DNA from: an uncultured Pseudanabaenaceae cyanobacterium | Lineage (GTDB): Bacteria; Cyanobacteriota; Cyanobacteriia; PCC-9006; JAAUQQ01 | DNA: 48,278 bases | Reading direction: 5' to 3' | NCBI GenBank assembly: GCA_938002085.1 | Contig: CALLAT010000097.1 | Span: forward strand, 1 to 48,278 | Part shown: positions 1 to 9,382 of the stretch, piece after piece | How positions within the stretch are numbered: the first letter of the stretch is position 1 | Layout of the letters: every line of letters begins with the position of its first letter | Notes under the pieces: generated by a model | Database searches by the model: none | Seen by the model: the letters and a program-made list of their open reading frames with translations, nothing else | What the model was told of the DNA's origin: nothing | Position numbers and translations under genes: made by a program

Positions 1-14
1 GGGGAATATGTTGT

Positions 15-45
15 CAGGTGCGTTTTGCGGAGCAAAACGCACCTG
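15..45. repeat. Perfect 14-bp inverted repeat, 3-nt loop
   Basis: The arms CAGGTGCGTTTTGC (15-28) and its exact complement (32-45) are separated by GGA. The hairpin lies about 67 bp past the stop codon of the minus-strand CHAT gene. There is no T-run on either side, so it is not a classic intrinsic terminator. It may be an mRNA 3'-end stabiliser or one copy of a dispersed palindrome. Confidence 0.6.
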
Positions 46-111
46 CGGAAGCTTTGATTAGGCTATGGGATTTGACCGAGACAAGAGTTGGAAATGGCTG
101 GGAAGCTTCTC

Positions 112-2772
112 CTAGAGCCAGTTCCCGACTAGTACGTAGGGAGCCCAGTAGGTGGGTCTTGCATAGTTGGGATAGTCCCGCAGCAGGGTTACCTGGGCAC
201 GACGCAGCGCCTCGGCCTTGGTCACATTGCCCTGGGCCAGCTCTCGGTAAAATTCGCCGATGAGGATGCTGGTGGAGCGATCGCCAATATTCCACAGCGA
301 AGCCAAGGTACTCCTGGCCCCGGCTCGCACCGCCACACCGGCTAGCCCCAATGTGGCCCGGTCATCGCCCACAGCGGTTTGGCAAGCACTCAACACCAGG
401 AGCTCAATGGGATTCTCTTGACTCGTCTCTCGCTGACGTAGTAGATCATCAAACTGATTCACATTGATCGGGCCATCAGCTGCCAGCACAAAGGTATCCT
501 CAGCCCGCGAGCTGAACTGGCCATGGGTGGCGAGGTGGAGCACGTTAAAGGGATTGTTGTTGACGCTGGTGGCTAATTGCGACTGGGTAAAGTCTTGGTC
601 TAGCAATTGTTTAACTTGCCCTTTTCCTTGGCCCAATGTGCTGTCAATTAAAGCGAGCTCCCCTGGCACTTCTGGCAAGGGCGGAAATCGGCGAAACTCA
701 GCTGGGACATCGGCTAAGCCTGCGGCCAGAACGCCTAGCTCTTGGGGGGCGAGGGGCCTGGGGTCCAGTAGCTGTAAGCCCAGGCTGAGGGCTACGGCGT
801 ATTTCTCCACGAGGTATTTCTCGCCGTCGTAGAGGGCTGCCATGGGCAGGCTGCGCAGGGGGCCATCCAGAACGAAGACGAGGGTATCTACAGGAACGGC
901 CTGCTTGGCCAGTTGGGGTTCCAAGGGCTCCACCAGCCATTGATGCAGCGTTTGGCTCAGGGCCTGAACTTCCGAGGTTTCATCGGGCTCTAGCAAGGCT
1001 TCCTGCAATTCCAGAGCCAGCGCCTTAATCTCGGCTTGGGGCTGCTCAATGCTGTAGCGCTGGAGGGGCCGTTGGGGAATTTTGGCGATGACCTCCATGC
1101 GGTCATCCAAAATGATGGGGTAAATCACCGCTGCGGTGGGGTTGTCCTGGTCCACCACCTGATCAATGGTGATGCTTTGGGCGTCGAGGCAGGCTTCGCG
1201 GAAAAAGTTATCCAGCTCTGCGAGTTGTAGAGCTTCAATGCGCTGGCGCGCTTTGTCCAATGTCGGTTGATCCTTGGGGTTTGTTTCCAGGAGGAGCGAG
1301 ACGGATTCGCGGTAGACCGGTTCGACGCGTTCGCGGAAGGAGAATTGCACGTCGCGGTTGACGGCGGTTAGGTCGCCACGCAGGATTTCGAGGTCGGCGA
1401 TCGCGTCATCATAGGCGGCGATCGCCGTTTCCATCTCCCCCTTTTGTGCCAGCAACTGTCCCAGCTGCCAGTTCCAGCGATAGGCAATTTCGGGAGCCTG
1501 GCTCGACTGAGCTAAGTCCAATGCTTGGTCCGTTAGCATCAGCGCATCGGTTTCACGCCCCTGCTGTTGATAGAGATTGCCGAGGTAACCCAAGGCATAG
1601 GATTGGCTGCGCAGATCCTGGGCGGCTTCGGCTTCGCGGAGGGATTGCTGGAGCACCTGCTGGGCGAGGCGCTGTTGACCTGGCAACTGAGCTAGGCTAC
1701 TGCCAAATTTGAGCTGGGCAGTGCGATTGTTCGCGTCATCCTTCTCTAGATTTTTCTGAATCAGCGGAATCAGATCCGTAGCAGCATTGACATTTTTGCT
1801 GACTAGCAGGCTGAACTGATTCACTTGCCCCTGGAGTTCTTGGCTGCTATCGACCGCAGTTGCGATGGATTGCTCGTAATACTGCAATGCGCTGGCTGTC
1901 TTGTCTTGGGTCGCCGCTGCACCGTTGCCGAGACTTAGGGCAATGCTGCTTTCTTCGCGGTTTAACTCTAGCTTCTGGGCCAATGCCAGCGCTTCCAAGA
2001 GCAACGGCTCTGCCTGTTGGCCATCCCCCACCAGCTGAAGTGAATTGCCCAGGGCCTGGAGTTGCCTTACCTTTTCCGCTCCGTCGGGCTGGGATTGGAG
2101 GCGATCGCTCACAGCTTCTAACCGCTGCAAAGCACGACGGTAAAAGCCCAGCCGCTGTAAGGCCTGGGCCTGGGCAATGCGGCTAAAGGTGATCTCCTCA
2201 CTGCGCTGGAGCTGGCTGTAGCGATCTTCTGCTGCTTCCCAACTGACCAGGGCCTGCTCTGCTTGACCTTGGCCCAGTTCGAGCTGACCCCGCAGGCTGA
2301 GCAAATCTGCGCTGACCTGGCTGCCGTCACCCAGTTCCGTGGCTAAAGAGAGGGCTTGGGTGACGCTGGCGATCGCGGCCTGGGCATCCCCCACTTGGTT
2401 TTGCAGCAGGGCCAGGTTTCCTAGGGCTGCGGCTCGCTCCATGGAACGGGGGGCTAAGCTCGCGATTTCCCCTTGTAGGACTGACAATGCATCGCTGTAA
2501 TGGCCTTGTTCGTAGAGCGATTGACTGCTGGCTTGGGCGAGGAGGTTGGGTTGGGGCGGCAGGTTGAGGAAGCTGCGATCGCGCCAGATCGCCAGCTGAG
2601 CACTGGATTCCGTCCCCCCCCACGATGTGAGCTGCGGATTGTCCTGTCGGCCCTGCTCTGCCCAGTCTGGGCCAGTGCTTCGGGCTATGGCGGCACTGCT
2701 TCCAAAGCTTGTTAATAGTCCTAGTCCACCGGCCAAAATGGCCCATTGCCAACGCTTTGCTTCCCTGCTCAT
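112..2772 (-). CDS. Secreted TPR repeat protein with C-terminal CHAT protease domain
   Basis: The 886-residue protein has an N-terminal signal-like segment (about residues 9-30, basic n-region then hydrophobic, ending near SSAAIARS). A long all-helical region follows, rich in A/L/Q/E and typical of TPR repeats (about 75-470). The last 250 residues form a CHAT (caspase HetF-associated with TPRs) domain. The catalytic pair is visible: His750 in HLATHGQF and Cys797 in LVLSACQTA, followed by the GLAGVAVRAGARS and ASLWNIGD blocks. CHAT domains are cysteine protease-fold domains; the substrate here is unknown. The protein is clearly paralogous to the one at 16400-19186 and shares the GNWL C-terminus. 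The ATG start is followed at once by the signal segment; no strong ribosome-binding site is seen. The export prediction places the protease domain outside the cytoplasm, which is inference. Confidence 0.93.
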   Translation of the reverse strand: MSREAKRWQWAILAGGLGLLTSFGSSAAIARSTGPDWAEQGRQDNPQLTSWGGTESSAQLAIWRDRSFLNLPPQPNLLAQASSQSLYEQGHYSDALSVLQGEIASLAPRSMERAAALGNLALLQNQVGDAQAAIASVTQALSLATELGDGSQVSADLLSLRGQLELGQGQAEQALVSWEAAEDRYSQLQRSEEITFSRIAQAQALQRLGFYRRALQRLEAVSDRLQSQPDGAEKVRQLQALGNSLQLVGDGQQAEPLLLEALALAQKLELNREESSIALSLGNGAAATQDKTASALQYYEQSIATAVDSSQELQGQVNQFSLLVSKNVNAATDLIPLIQKNLEKDDANNRTAQLKFGSSLAQLPGQQRLAQQVLQQSLREAEAAQDLRSQSYALGYLGNLYQQQGRETDALMLTDQALDLAQSSQAPEIAYRWNWQLGQLLAQKGEMETAIAAYDDAIADLEILRGDLTAVNRDVQFSFRERVEPVYRESVSLLLETNPKDQPTLDKARQRIEALQLAELDNFFREACLDAQSITIDQVVDQDNPTAAVIYPIILDDRMEVIAKIPQRPLQRYSIEQPQAEIKALALELQEALLEPDETSEVQALSQTLHQWLVEPLEPQLAKQAVPVDTLVFVLDGPLRSLPMAALYDGEKYLVEKYAVALSLGLQLLDPRPLAPQELGVLAAGLADVPAEFRRFPPLPEVPGELALIDSTLGQGKGQVKQLLDQDFTQSQLATSVNNNPFNVLHLATHGQFSSRAEDTFVLAADGPINVNQFDDLLRQRETSQENPIELLVLSACQTAVGDDRATLGLAGVAVRAGARSTLASLWNIGDRSTSILIGEFYRELAQGNVTKAEALRRAQVTLLRDYPNYARPTYWAPYVLVGNWL

Positions 2773-2811
2773 CGGTTACGCCCCACCCCAATAACGGCAT
2801 CGACAGTATCG

Positions 2812-2840
2812 TAAAACCAGCGCCTATAAGGGTGGTTTTA
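2812..2840. promoter_or_regulatory. 8-bp inverted repeat upstream of the TPR-CHAT gene
   Basis: TAAAACCA (2812-2819) and TGGTTTTA (2833-2840) are separated by 13 bp. The pair lies 40-68 bp upstream of the minus-strand CHAT start, in the 143-bp gap after the ABC transporter gene. It could be an operator or part of a terminator for the upstream gene; nothing in the sequence decides between these. Confidence 0.25.
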
Positions 2841-2915
2841 TCAATATGTCTATTTTGGAGCCTGACCGAGAAACAGCTCTACTTGTTTGCGCTTCTTGAT
2901 GTTTCGCCTGGGAAA

Positions 2916-5036
2916 TTACTGTCTGAATGAGCTAGACGCCAGGGTATTTTCTTCAAAATTCTCCAACCGCTTCAACACCTCTAACGCCGAATCATAGGCA
3001 TCTCGCGATAGCTCATGGCGCTCTTGCTCGGTCTCTACCAAGTTGTCGGCCAGCAAGCCCAGGGAGCCAATCATCGCTGTCATAATCGATCGCGTTTCAT
3101 AGGACATGGGCACCAGCTTGAGGCGATCAATCACCGCTTGCTCTGCCTGGCGGGCGATGGCGTCTTTATCCAAAACTTCAGTGGCTTCTGGAGTTTCAGC
3201 TGTGGTTTCAGCGACGGCGACTGCCTCAGTTTCTTCGCTTTGCTTCGCCGCCTGCATATTGTGCAGCTCACTGTAGAGGCCGCCTTTTTCCAATAGTGCA
3301 TCATGGTTGCCGAGCTCCACCACTCGGCCCTTATCCAGCACCGCAATTTGGTCTGCTTTACGCACGGTGGAGAGGCGGTGGGCAATGACCAAGGTGGTGC
3401 GTTCCTTGCTCAGCTCATCGATCGCTGCTTGAACCAATCGTTCCGACACCGTATCCAAAGCACTGGTGGCTTCATCGAGAATCAGAATCTCAGGATCCTG
3501 CACCAGGGCGCGGGCAATGGCGAGGCGCTGGCGCTGGCCACCGGAGAGCATAATGCCGCGATCTCCCACAATCGTATCCAAGCCCTCGCTCATGTCTTGC
3601 ACAAAGTCATAAGCATTGGCCTGGCGCAGGGCAGCATTAATTTCCGCATCCGTGGCTTCGGGCCGACCGTAGGCCAGGTTGTAGCGCACGGTGTTGTTGA
3701 ACAGGAAGGTCTCTTGGCTGACGATGCCGATGGTGCGGCGGAAGGAGGCGATGTCGTAGTCCCGTAGGTCGCGATCGTTGATGATAATTTGGCCGCCGCT
3801 GGGGTCGTAGAAGCGCGGCAGCAGCTCCGCCAGGGTGGACTTGCCCGCGCCGGAGGAACCGACCAAGGCCAGGGTTGTGCCCTTGGGTAGGGTTAAGTCA
3901 ATGCCGCGCAATACCAAGTCATCGCCACCGGGATAGCCGAAGTGGAGGTTTTGGAATTCGATGTCGCTTTGTAGGCCGGGGTAGGGCTCGTTGGAGCGGG
4001 GCATAAAGCTCTTATTGTCGCGGCGGAGCATGTCGTTGACGACTTCCACAGGAGAAGAAGACATGGCCAGGACATCCCGCGCAGTATTGATCTGGCTGAT
4101 GTAGGGCAACATGCGGAAGATCAAAATCATGTAGAGCGGCAGGATGGTGCCAAGCAGCTCTAAGTTGTTGGCAAAGATGGCACGGCTAATAAAGACGATC
4201 GCAAACAGCGCCACGATATTGAAAAACTCAGCCATGGGGCCAATCACGCCAGTATTGGCTTTGGCGAAGAAGTCGATGCGCTCTCGCTCTTTGATCAGGC
4301 CAATAAAGCGCTTATGCTCTCTGCCCTCATTTCCTGTTGACCGCACTAGTCGCATGCCACCAATCAGCTCTACTAAGCCACTGGAATAGCGATTGTTGAC
4401 CAGAGACAGTTGCTTACCAAACCGCTTGGAGTTGATGATCAAGCCCCGATTGAGCAAGAGCGACATGGGAAAAATCAACACGGTGGCAATGCTGATGGCC
4501 GGGGAGATAGAAATCAAAATCCCCAGGAAGACTAGGACTGTTGAGGCTGCGACAAAAAGCTGCACAGCGCCCGTAATGGCTAAGGTGGCTCGATTCATCT
4601 CCCCGCCGAGGCGGTTCATCAAGTCCCCCACTCGCATCTTGGCGAAGTAGTCCACATCCACATCGAGGATGAGGTTAATGCCTCGCTCTTGAAAGTCTGA
4701 GGTGACGCGACGGGCGAGGGTGGTGGAAACCAGAGTGCTGCCATAGTTGGTGGCACTCTTGAGGAAAATGAGCAGGATAATGGCACCGGTCATCACTTGG
4801 ATGCGGTAGTCCCCGGCGATCGCATCAAAGGGCGACAGGATTTTTTCCAGGAGCGGTGGCCCCCCCTCTAGGCTCGATTCTTGACCAATCAATGACAGCA
4901 GCACTGGCACAATCAGCGTCGTGCCAATGCCGTTGAACACTGCCCCAGAGAGGCCCAGCACAATGCTCGCCGCAATCCGCAGGGGATACTTTTTTGCAAC
5001 GCTAGTCAGGAGTTGCTTAGAGGAGGAGGAGGCCAT
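2916..5036 (-). CDS. ABC exporter (fused permease-ATPase) with a HisKA-like C-terminal tail
   Basis: The 706-residue half-transporter is of the lipid/polysaccharide/peptide exporter type. Residues about 15-330 hold six membrane helices. Residues about 360-600 are the ATPase: Walker A GSSGAGKST near 392, signature LSGGQRQR at 496, Walker B ILILDEATSALD near 517, and switch His in IAHRLSTVR. The usual family length is about 580-610, so about 100 residues are extra: an acidic Glu/Ala/Thr linker (about 605-635) and a helical segment (640-700) that reads like a histidine-kinase dimerisation helix with Tyr646 where the His would be. The gene is 72 bp downstream of a glycosyltransferase in the same direction, so export of a glycan or glycolipid, as for HepA-type exporters of filamentous cyanobacteria, is plausible. 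The substrate is not deducible. Confidence 0.92.
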   Translation of the reverse strand: MASSSSKQLLTSVAKKYPLRIAASIVLGLSGAVFNGIGTTLIVPVLLSLIGQESSLEGGPPLLEKILSPFDAIAGDYRIQVMTGAIILLIFLKSATNYGSTLVSTTLARRVTSDFQERGINLILDVDVDYFAKMRVGDLMNRLGGEMNRATLAITGAVQLFVAASTVLVFLGILISISPAISIATVLIFPMSLLLNRGLIINSKRFGKQLSLVNNRYSSGLVELIGGMRLVRSTGNEGREHKRFIGLIKERERIDFFAKANTGVIGPMAEFFNIVALFAIVFISRAIFANNLELLGTILPLYMILIFRMLPYISQINTARDVLAMSSSPVEVVNDMLRRDNKSFMPRSNEPYPGLQSDIEFQNLHFGYPGGDDLVLRGIDLTLPKGTTLALVGSSGAGKSTLAELLPRFYDPSGGQIIINDRDLRDYDIASFRRTIGIVSQETFLFNNTVRYNLAYGRPEATDAEINAALRQANAYDFVQDMSEGLDTIVGDRGIMLSGGQRQRLAIARALVQDPEILILDEATSALDTVSERLVQAAIDELSKERTTLVIAHRLSTVRKADQIAVLDKGRVVELGNHDALLEKGGLYSELHNMQAAKQSEETEAVAVAETTAETPEATEVLDKDAIARQAEQAVIDRLKLVPMSYETRSIMTAMIGSLGLLADNLVETEQERHELSRDAYDSALEVLKRLENFEENTLASSSFRQ

Positions 5037-5108
5037 GGAGTGCGATGGGAAGTAGGTTCGGAGGAAAGCGGCGCAAGAACGGGGTAGAGACGCAATTCAT
5101 TTGAAGCT

Positions 5109-6317
5109 CTAGGTCTTCATCGGCAAGATCTCCGCCAACGTCCGAGCCATCGCTTCAATGCTGTAATGCTCGACGCAGCGCTTGCGGGCTCGCAGACCTC
5201 GGCTGTTCGCGGCATCTAAATCACTGAAGATGGCTTCAATGCCTTGGGCTAGCTGGGCCGGATTGCTTGGATCTGCCAGCTCCCCGGTGTCATCGACAAT
5301 GCGGGGGATATCGCCCACCCGCGTCGCCAAAATCGGCTTTGCCATGGCCATGCCATCGGTGAGCTTGAGCGGGAACTGGGCCTGGGCGGCGGGGACATCT
5401 TGCTGGGGCACGACCACCGCATGGGCCGCGCTAATGACCTCTGGCATTTGGCTGTAGGGCACCTTGGGGATTTTGATAATCCATTTTCCCCAGCGTTCCA
5501 TTAGTTGCTGATCGTACTGATCGTAGGGACTGCCACCGACGATGACGAGGCGCAGGTCCGGCCAGTTGAGCTGCTCCATGGCGGCGAGGATATCTTCGAC
5601 GCCTTTGTAGGGGCGGGGGGCTCCGGGGAACATGAGAGTGCGGAAGCCGTTGAGGTTGAAGCGATCGCGACTATCTTCCGCAATATAATTTGCTGGGTTA
5701 AAGGCGTGAATATCCTTGCCGTTGGGAATGTAAGTCCCGCCAAAACGACTTTGCAAGAACTGATTGTGGGTCGTCACATGGTCCGCCCGGTCAATCAGTT
5801 TTTCCATCTGCTTGAGATAGGCCGGGTAGTCCGGCTCCCGCAGGGCACAGTCGGAGCGCAGGTCGCGGATGAACTGGCGTGGGCTAGCCTTATAGCGATA
5901 GGCATCGCCGCCGTGCCAGCTCAGCTCCCAGTCATCAATGTCGAGAAACAGCGGTGTCTTGTGGCGGAAGCGGTGGGCTAGACCCAAACCAAAGCTGGTG
6001 GGCTTGGGCTTATAGGCATAGAGCAGGTCGGCGGGTTCATCCTTGAGTGCTTTGAGGAACTGTCGAGCGGAGCTAAAGAAATTGGGGTAAATCCCACCGG
6101 GGATTTGCTGGATGGGCAGTTGCTCGGAGCTTTTGAGGTTGCCGCTGCCATCGGCATTGAAGCCCAGGATTTTGACCTTATGGCCCAGGCTATGGAGGGC
6201 CTTGGTGAGGAGAAAGGGCCGCACGGCATCGCCCCAGCGTCCGGCTCCGCGATCGGAGAGGTCACTGACTAGGATGGTGATATTAAGAGGGCGAGTACTG
6301 GAAGGCTGGGCGTTCAA
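5109..6317 (-). CDS. Family 4 (GT-B) glycosyltransferase
   Basis: The protein resembles group 1 glycosyltransferases. The N-terminal half carries a glycine-rich acceptor-side loop (DRGAGRWGD). The C-terminal half has FPGAPRPYKGVEDIL, then a VPQ-x-DVPAAQAQFPLKL region and GELADPSNPAQLAQGI, as in GT4 donor-binding domains. It should transfer a sugar from a nucleotide-activated donor to a cell-surface or lipid acceptor. The frame stays open to a TTG at 6377. I prefer the TTG at 6317 because GAGGAG sits 8 nt upstream, giving 403 residues with no lost domain. No ATG is available nearby. It is probably co-transcribed with the ABC exporter downstream, which suggests a synthesis-export pair. Confidence 0.85.
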   Translation of the reverse strand: MNAQPSSTRPLNITILVSDLSDRGAGRWGDAVRPFLLTKALHSLGHKVKILGFNADGSGNLKSSEQLPIQQIPGGIYPNFFSSARQFLKALKDEPADLLYAYKPKPTSFGLGLAHRFRHKTPLFLDIDDWELSWHGGDAYRYKASPRQFIRDLRSDCALREPDYPAYLKQMEKLIDRADHVTTHNQFLQSRFGGTYIPNGKDIHAFNPANYIAEDSRDRFNLNGFRTLMFPGAPRPYKGVEDILAAMEQLNWPDLRLVIVGGSPYDQYDQQLMERWGKWIIKIPKVPYSQMPEVISAAHAVVVPQQDVPAAQAQFPLKLTDGMAMAKPILATRVGDIPRIVDDTGELADPSNPAQLAQGIEAIFSDLDAANSRGLRARKRCVEHYSIEAMARTLAEILPMKT

Positions 6318-6661
6318 GGTTAGGGCTCCTCGCGAGGCGGGGGATGAATACCTATCACTAGTGAGTATTCCCGCCAAGGAGGCTGCAAACGCAGTGGGAT
6401 GAAGGGTTTTGCGATCGCGCTTTCCAAGCTGCTGCGCGGCCTACAGCTTCCCACTAACCTATTACACTGGTGGAGGTTTCAGTCCGGGAGCAAAGCGTAT
6501 TTTGGTGGTTTGTACGGAGATAAAAGATCGTTGGGAGGAGAATTCTCACGAGAGAGATTCAACCTCCTTACAATTTCTGTCAGCCGTTTCTTGTTGTAAG
6601 ACTCATTGAGTCAGACTTTGGGAACTATCTACTCGATGCTCAATCTTGTCAGGTCTTCTCC
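6318..6661. other. Divergent intergenic region, no gene seen
   Basis: About 340 bp separate the glycosyltransferase (minus) from the small membrane protein gene (plus). Two short plus-strand frames (from 6399 and 6409) lack family resemblance and a ribosome-binding site, so I leave them out. The region must hold the promoters for both sides, but no clear -35/-10 pair can be pointed to. Confidence 0.5.
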
Positions 6662-7138
6662 ATGCTGAAAGCACTTCTTCAAGAGCTAGAATGCATCTGT
6701 AAGATAATGCTTGCATACTTCTGCTGTGGGCTATTGGGAGGAGTCTTAGGAGCAATTTTTGTCATTATCGTCTATAGCTTTTCAGCTAGTTTCTACGACG
6801 GCTTTGCTCAGGGCTTGAGTGTGGTATTTCTCTTCCCAATGGGTTTTATGACCATGGCATTTTTTACTGCACTTGACGCAAGCCTAACTCAATTTAGGAG
6901 TGGCTTCTTATCTGTTATAGCTATTCAAGCCTTGAGCTTTGTCTGTGGCTTATTTGGAGGCGCTTTGTCTTTTGGTTTACTGGCCTTCCTGCAGTTGGTG
7001 ACTCAGCTAATATTTGGGGAACCAATAGGTGCTTACCACTCAGTTATTGGACTCCTGACGCTTTTTGTTTGCCCCTTCCTGTATTGTCTGATTGGAGCTT
7101 GCGCTTACCAACTTGCTAGAGATCACAATCGCATCTAG
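6662..7138 (+). CDS. Small integral membrane protein of unknown function
   Basis: The 158-residue protein is strongly hydrophobic, with four likely membrane helices: about residues 15-45 (glycine-rich), 52-75, 82-115 and 122-150. It ends in a short basic tail (ARDHNRI). I do not recognise a family. AGG lies about 9 nt before the ATG. The gene is more AT-rich than its neighbours and contains no HIP1 octamer, which could mean recent acquisition. It converges with the Uma2 gene and is not obviously part of an operon. Confidence 0.65.
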   Translation: MLKALLQELECICKIMLAYFCCGLLGGVLGAIFVIIVYSFSASFYDGFAQGLSVVFLFPMGFMTMAFFTALDASLTQFRSGFLSVIAIQALSFVCGLFGGALSFGLLAFLQLVTQLIFGEPIGAYHSVIGLLTLFVCPFLYCLIGACAYQLARDHNRI

Positions 7139-7236
7139 CGCAGAGAATAGGGCAATCTCCAAATCAATGCTTGAGAAAGTCTGGGATAAGTCTGACGCCT
7201 ATTTCTGAGAAGCGAATCCATCACGTTATAGGGATT

Positions 7237-7851
7237 TCAGCCAACAGCGCTCAAAATCGTCTCTACAGAAAGCTTAAGGCCTGGAAAAGCTTGAGACTCA
7301 ATTGGAATAGCCCCTTGAAAAGAACGAGGTGTAGCGTATTCTCCATCCACTAAGTCATGAACCCACATGGTTGGCGTTTTAGGTGAGCCAATATAGCGAA
7401 CACCACCTAAAGCTCGGTAATCAATAATCCAATATTCGGGGATGCCTAACTTTTCATACTCTGCCAGCTTCGTCAGATAATCATCCTGCCAATTGGTGCT
7501 GACCACCTCAACAACTAATTTGGCTGACTCACCTCTAGAAATACTAGAGTGCTTTTTCCAATAAGGGTCATTTTGTAGCGCAGCTTTATCCAGAACGATA
7601 ATGTCAGGCAAGTAGCCTTCGCCGTCTCGCTCTGGCTTGACTAAACAAGTCTGGGGAATAAACCAAGGCTCATTGAGTCGATCCAACTCAATATCCAGTT
7701 TCCTGCGGGTGAAACCGATGACTTCTTCATGGGGGCCAATCGGACGCATGGGATAAATGGCTCCGTTTCGCAGCTCGTAGCGATCGCCGTCTTCTGGGTA
7801 CAGCGCCAAAAAATCATCAAATGTTAGTCGGTTAGGAGCAGCTTGAACCAT
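7237..7851 (-). CDS. Uma2 family (DUF820) putative nuclease-fold protein
   Basis: The protein fits the Uma2/DUF820 family, widely multiplied in cyanobacteria and assigned to the PD-(D/E)xK nuclease fold. Visible landmarks are FDDFLALYPEDGDRYELRNG near the start, the acidic YLPDIIVLDK motif, KLVVEVVS with the second acidic residue, and YEKLGIPEYWIIDY. I chose the internal ATG at 7851 (204 residues), which begins just before the conserved region; the frame also opens at 7869. It is a solo gene. The biological role is not established; links to mobile elements have been suggested for the family. Confidence 0.88.
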   Translation of the reverse strand: MVQAAPNRLTFDDFLALYPEDGDRYELRNGAIYPMRPIGPHEEVIGFTRRKLDIELDRLNEPWFIPQTCLVKPERDGEGYLPDIIVLDKAALQNDPYWKKHSSISRGESAKLVVEVVSTNWQDDYLTKLAEYEKLGIPEYWIIDYRALGGVRYIGSPKTPTMWVHDLVDGEYATPRSFQGAIPIESQAFPGLKLSVETILSAVG

Positions 7852-7994
7852 GGCAAAAGGTTTCCACAATGGTCTTCTTTATTCTATTGCTTAAAACCCG
7901 TGGGCGATGCTTTTTCTAAGTACAGCCCGTCATCCGATAAAGGCTTAAGCTAAGCAGTAGCTTTCTCTGCTATGTCCGCTTTTCCTCGCTCTCC

Positions 7995-8780
7995 ATGCAA
8001 ATCCACCGTATTCCAGTCCTTTCCGACAACTATGTCTTTCTACTCCACGATGCTGCAACCAATACAGCAGCCGTGGTTGATCCAGCATTAGCGAAGCCTG
8101 TGTTGTCGAAGCTAGAAGAACTAGGTGCGGAGTTAGTTGCTATTTTCAATACCCATCACCACAGCGACCATGTGGGGGGCAATCGTAGGCTGCTCAAGCA
8201 GTTCCCCAAAGCTGTGGTTTATGCCGGAGCGGAGGACCGGGGGCGGATTCCGGGGCAGCAGGTGGAGCTGCATGAGGGCGATCACGTCACGTTTGGCGAT
8301 CGCACAGCTCAAGTCTTCTTCATCCCCGGCCATACCCGAGGTCACATCGCCTATTACTTTGCCCCAGTTGCTGAGGATGAAACTGGTGAACTCTTCTGCG
8401 GTGACACCATTTTTGCGGGGGGCTGCGGGCGCTTATTTGAAGGAACGCCTGCGCAAATGGTGGATTCCATTGGCAAACTGCGGCAATTGCCAGATTCCAC
8501 AAGGGTTTGGTGTGCTCACGAATACACGCTGAGCAATCTTAAGTTTGCGGTCACTGTGGAGCCGAGCAATGCAGATTTGCAGCAGCGGTTTACCCAAGTC
8601 CAGGCGGCGCGGCAAAAAGCGATCGCAACGGTGCCATCGTTGCTGGGGCTGGAGAAGCGGACGAATCCTTTTTTGCGCTGGGATCAGCCGGAGGTGATGA
8701 CAGCCATGGGCCAGGGGGGCGAGGCTGGGGATGAGGTGCGATCGTTTGGCAAGCTGCGGGGCAAAAAAGATCTGTTTTAG
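7995..8780 (+). CDS. gloB: Hydroxyacylglutathione hydrolase (glyoxalase II)
   Basis: The 261-residue protein hydrolyses S-D-lactoylglutathione to D-lactate and glutathione, the second step of methylglyoxal detoxification in the cytoplasm. It is a metallo-beta-lactamase fold enzyme with the full binuclear metal set: THHHSDH at 53-59, GHTRGH near 114, the aspartate in [17 protein letters not shown], and His in CAHEYT. The C-terminal helical domain with NPFLRW is typical of glyoxalase II rather than other beta-lactamase-fold hydrolases. The length is normal. It converges with the small gene at 8818, 37 bp away. Confidence 0.95.
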   Translation: MQIHRIPVLSDNYVFLLHDAATNTAAVVDPALAKPVLSKLEELGAELVAIFNTHHHSDHVGGNRRLLKQFPKAVVYAGAEDRGRIPGQQVELHEGDHVTFGDRTAQVFFIPGHTRGHIAYYFAPVAEDETGELFCGDTIFAGGCGRLFEGTPAQMVDSIGKLRQLPDSTRVWCAHEYTLSNLKFAVTVEPSNADLQQRFTQVQAARQKAIATVPSLLGLEKRTNPFLRWDQPEVMTAMGQGGEAGDEVRSFGKLRGKKDLF

Positions 8781-8817
8781 CCCCCGTGGCTTTATGCCGT
8801 TCATCTATGCTGCCGAT

Positions 8818-9132
8818 CTATGCCGCCACGGTGGGGCAGACGTTGGATGGGAAATCGTCTCGCTTAATCGCAATGCCTTTGGCTAGACTCTCTGGCCTAT
8901 CCAGCTCTAACTGGTGCGCTCCCAGCTCCTGAGGCAAATCTTCCGCCGCGAGGGTATAGCCCACCGCAACACTGCGATAGTTAATACCTTCTGATTCAGC
9001 GTAGATATTTAGCTTCTCCAAAGCCTGCTGCTCGTTGCAGGCTTCGATGTAGAAGTAAAACTGCGGCAAGGGGCGGAGCACCTCGTCGTAGACGCTATAA
9101 GAAATTCGATAAATGACTGGTTTGACTGCCAT
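8818..9132 (-). CDS. Conserved-looking 104-residue protein, function unknown
   Basis: The small soluble protein has an aromatic first half (YRISYSVYDEVL, FYFYIEACNEQQALEKL) and a less ordered tail. The alternating pattern suggests an alpha/beta fold. I do not recognise the family. GAGGTGAG is 14 nt upstream of the ATG, which is rather far. The codon pattern and GC content match neighbouring genes, which supports a real gene. A GCCACGG/CCGTGGC inverted repeat (8784-8790 and 8825-8831) spans its stop codon and the convergent end of gloB. Confidence 0.6.
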   Translation of the reverse strand: MAVKPVIYRISYSVYDEVLRPLPQFYFYIEACNEQQALEKLNIYAESEGINYRSVAVGYTLAAEDLPQELGAHQLELDRPESLAKGIAIKRDDFPSNVCPTVAA

Positions 9133-9382
9133 GGTTCATTGTTCTCACCTCAGATCACTTAGTCCGGGAAGGTAGCATAATTTTTCAATCAAACAATTGT
9201 GTAGATATTGCAAGCGATCCCATCCAAGCGAAGGCTCCCACGCTATATATCGGCTTGATGAGATGAATTCAAGTCAACACGAAAGCTGGTGATCGCCTTC
9301 ATTCAGGTGATTTGGGAGAAGGCTTGCCTGGGCTATGGGAGATGGGTTTTGTAATGGACTGGGTCATGAACTGGGTTATGTA

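Noticed and set aside
6399-6609. Two overlapping short frames in the divergent gap
   Set aside because: No family resemblance, different frames over the same DNA, no ribosome-binding site.
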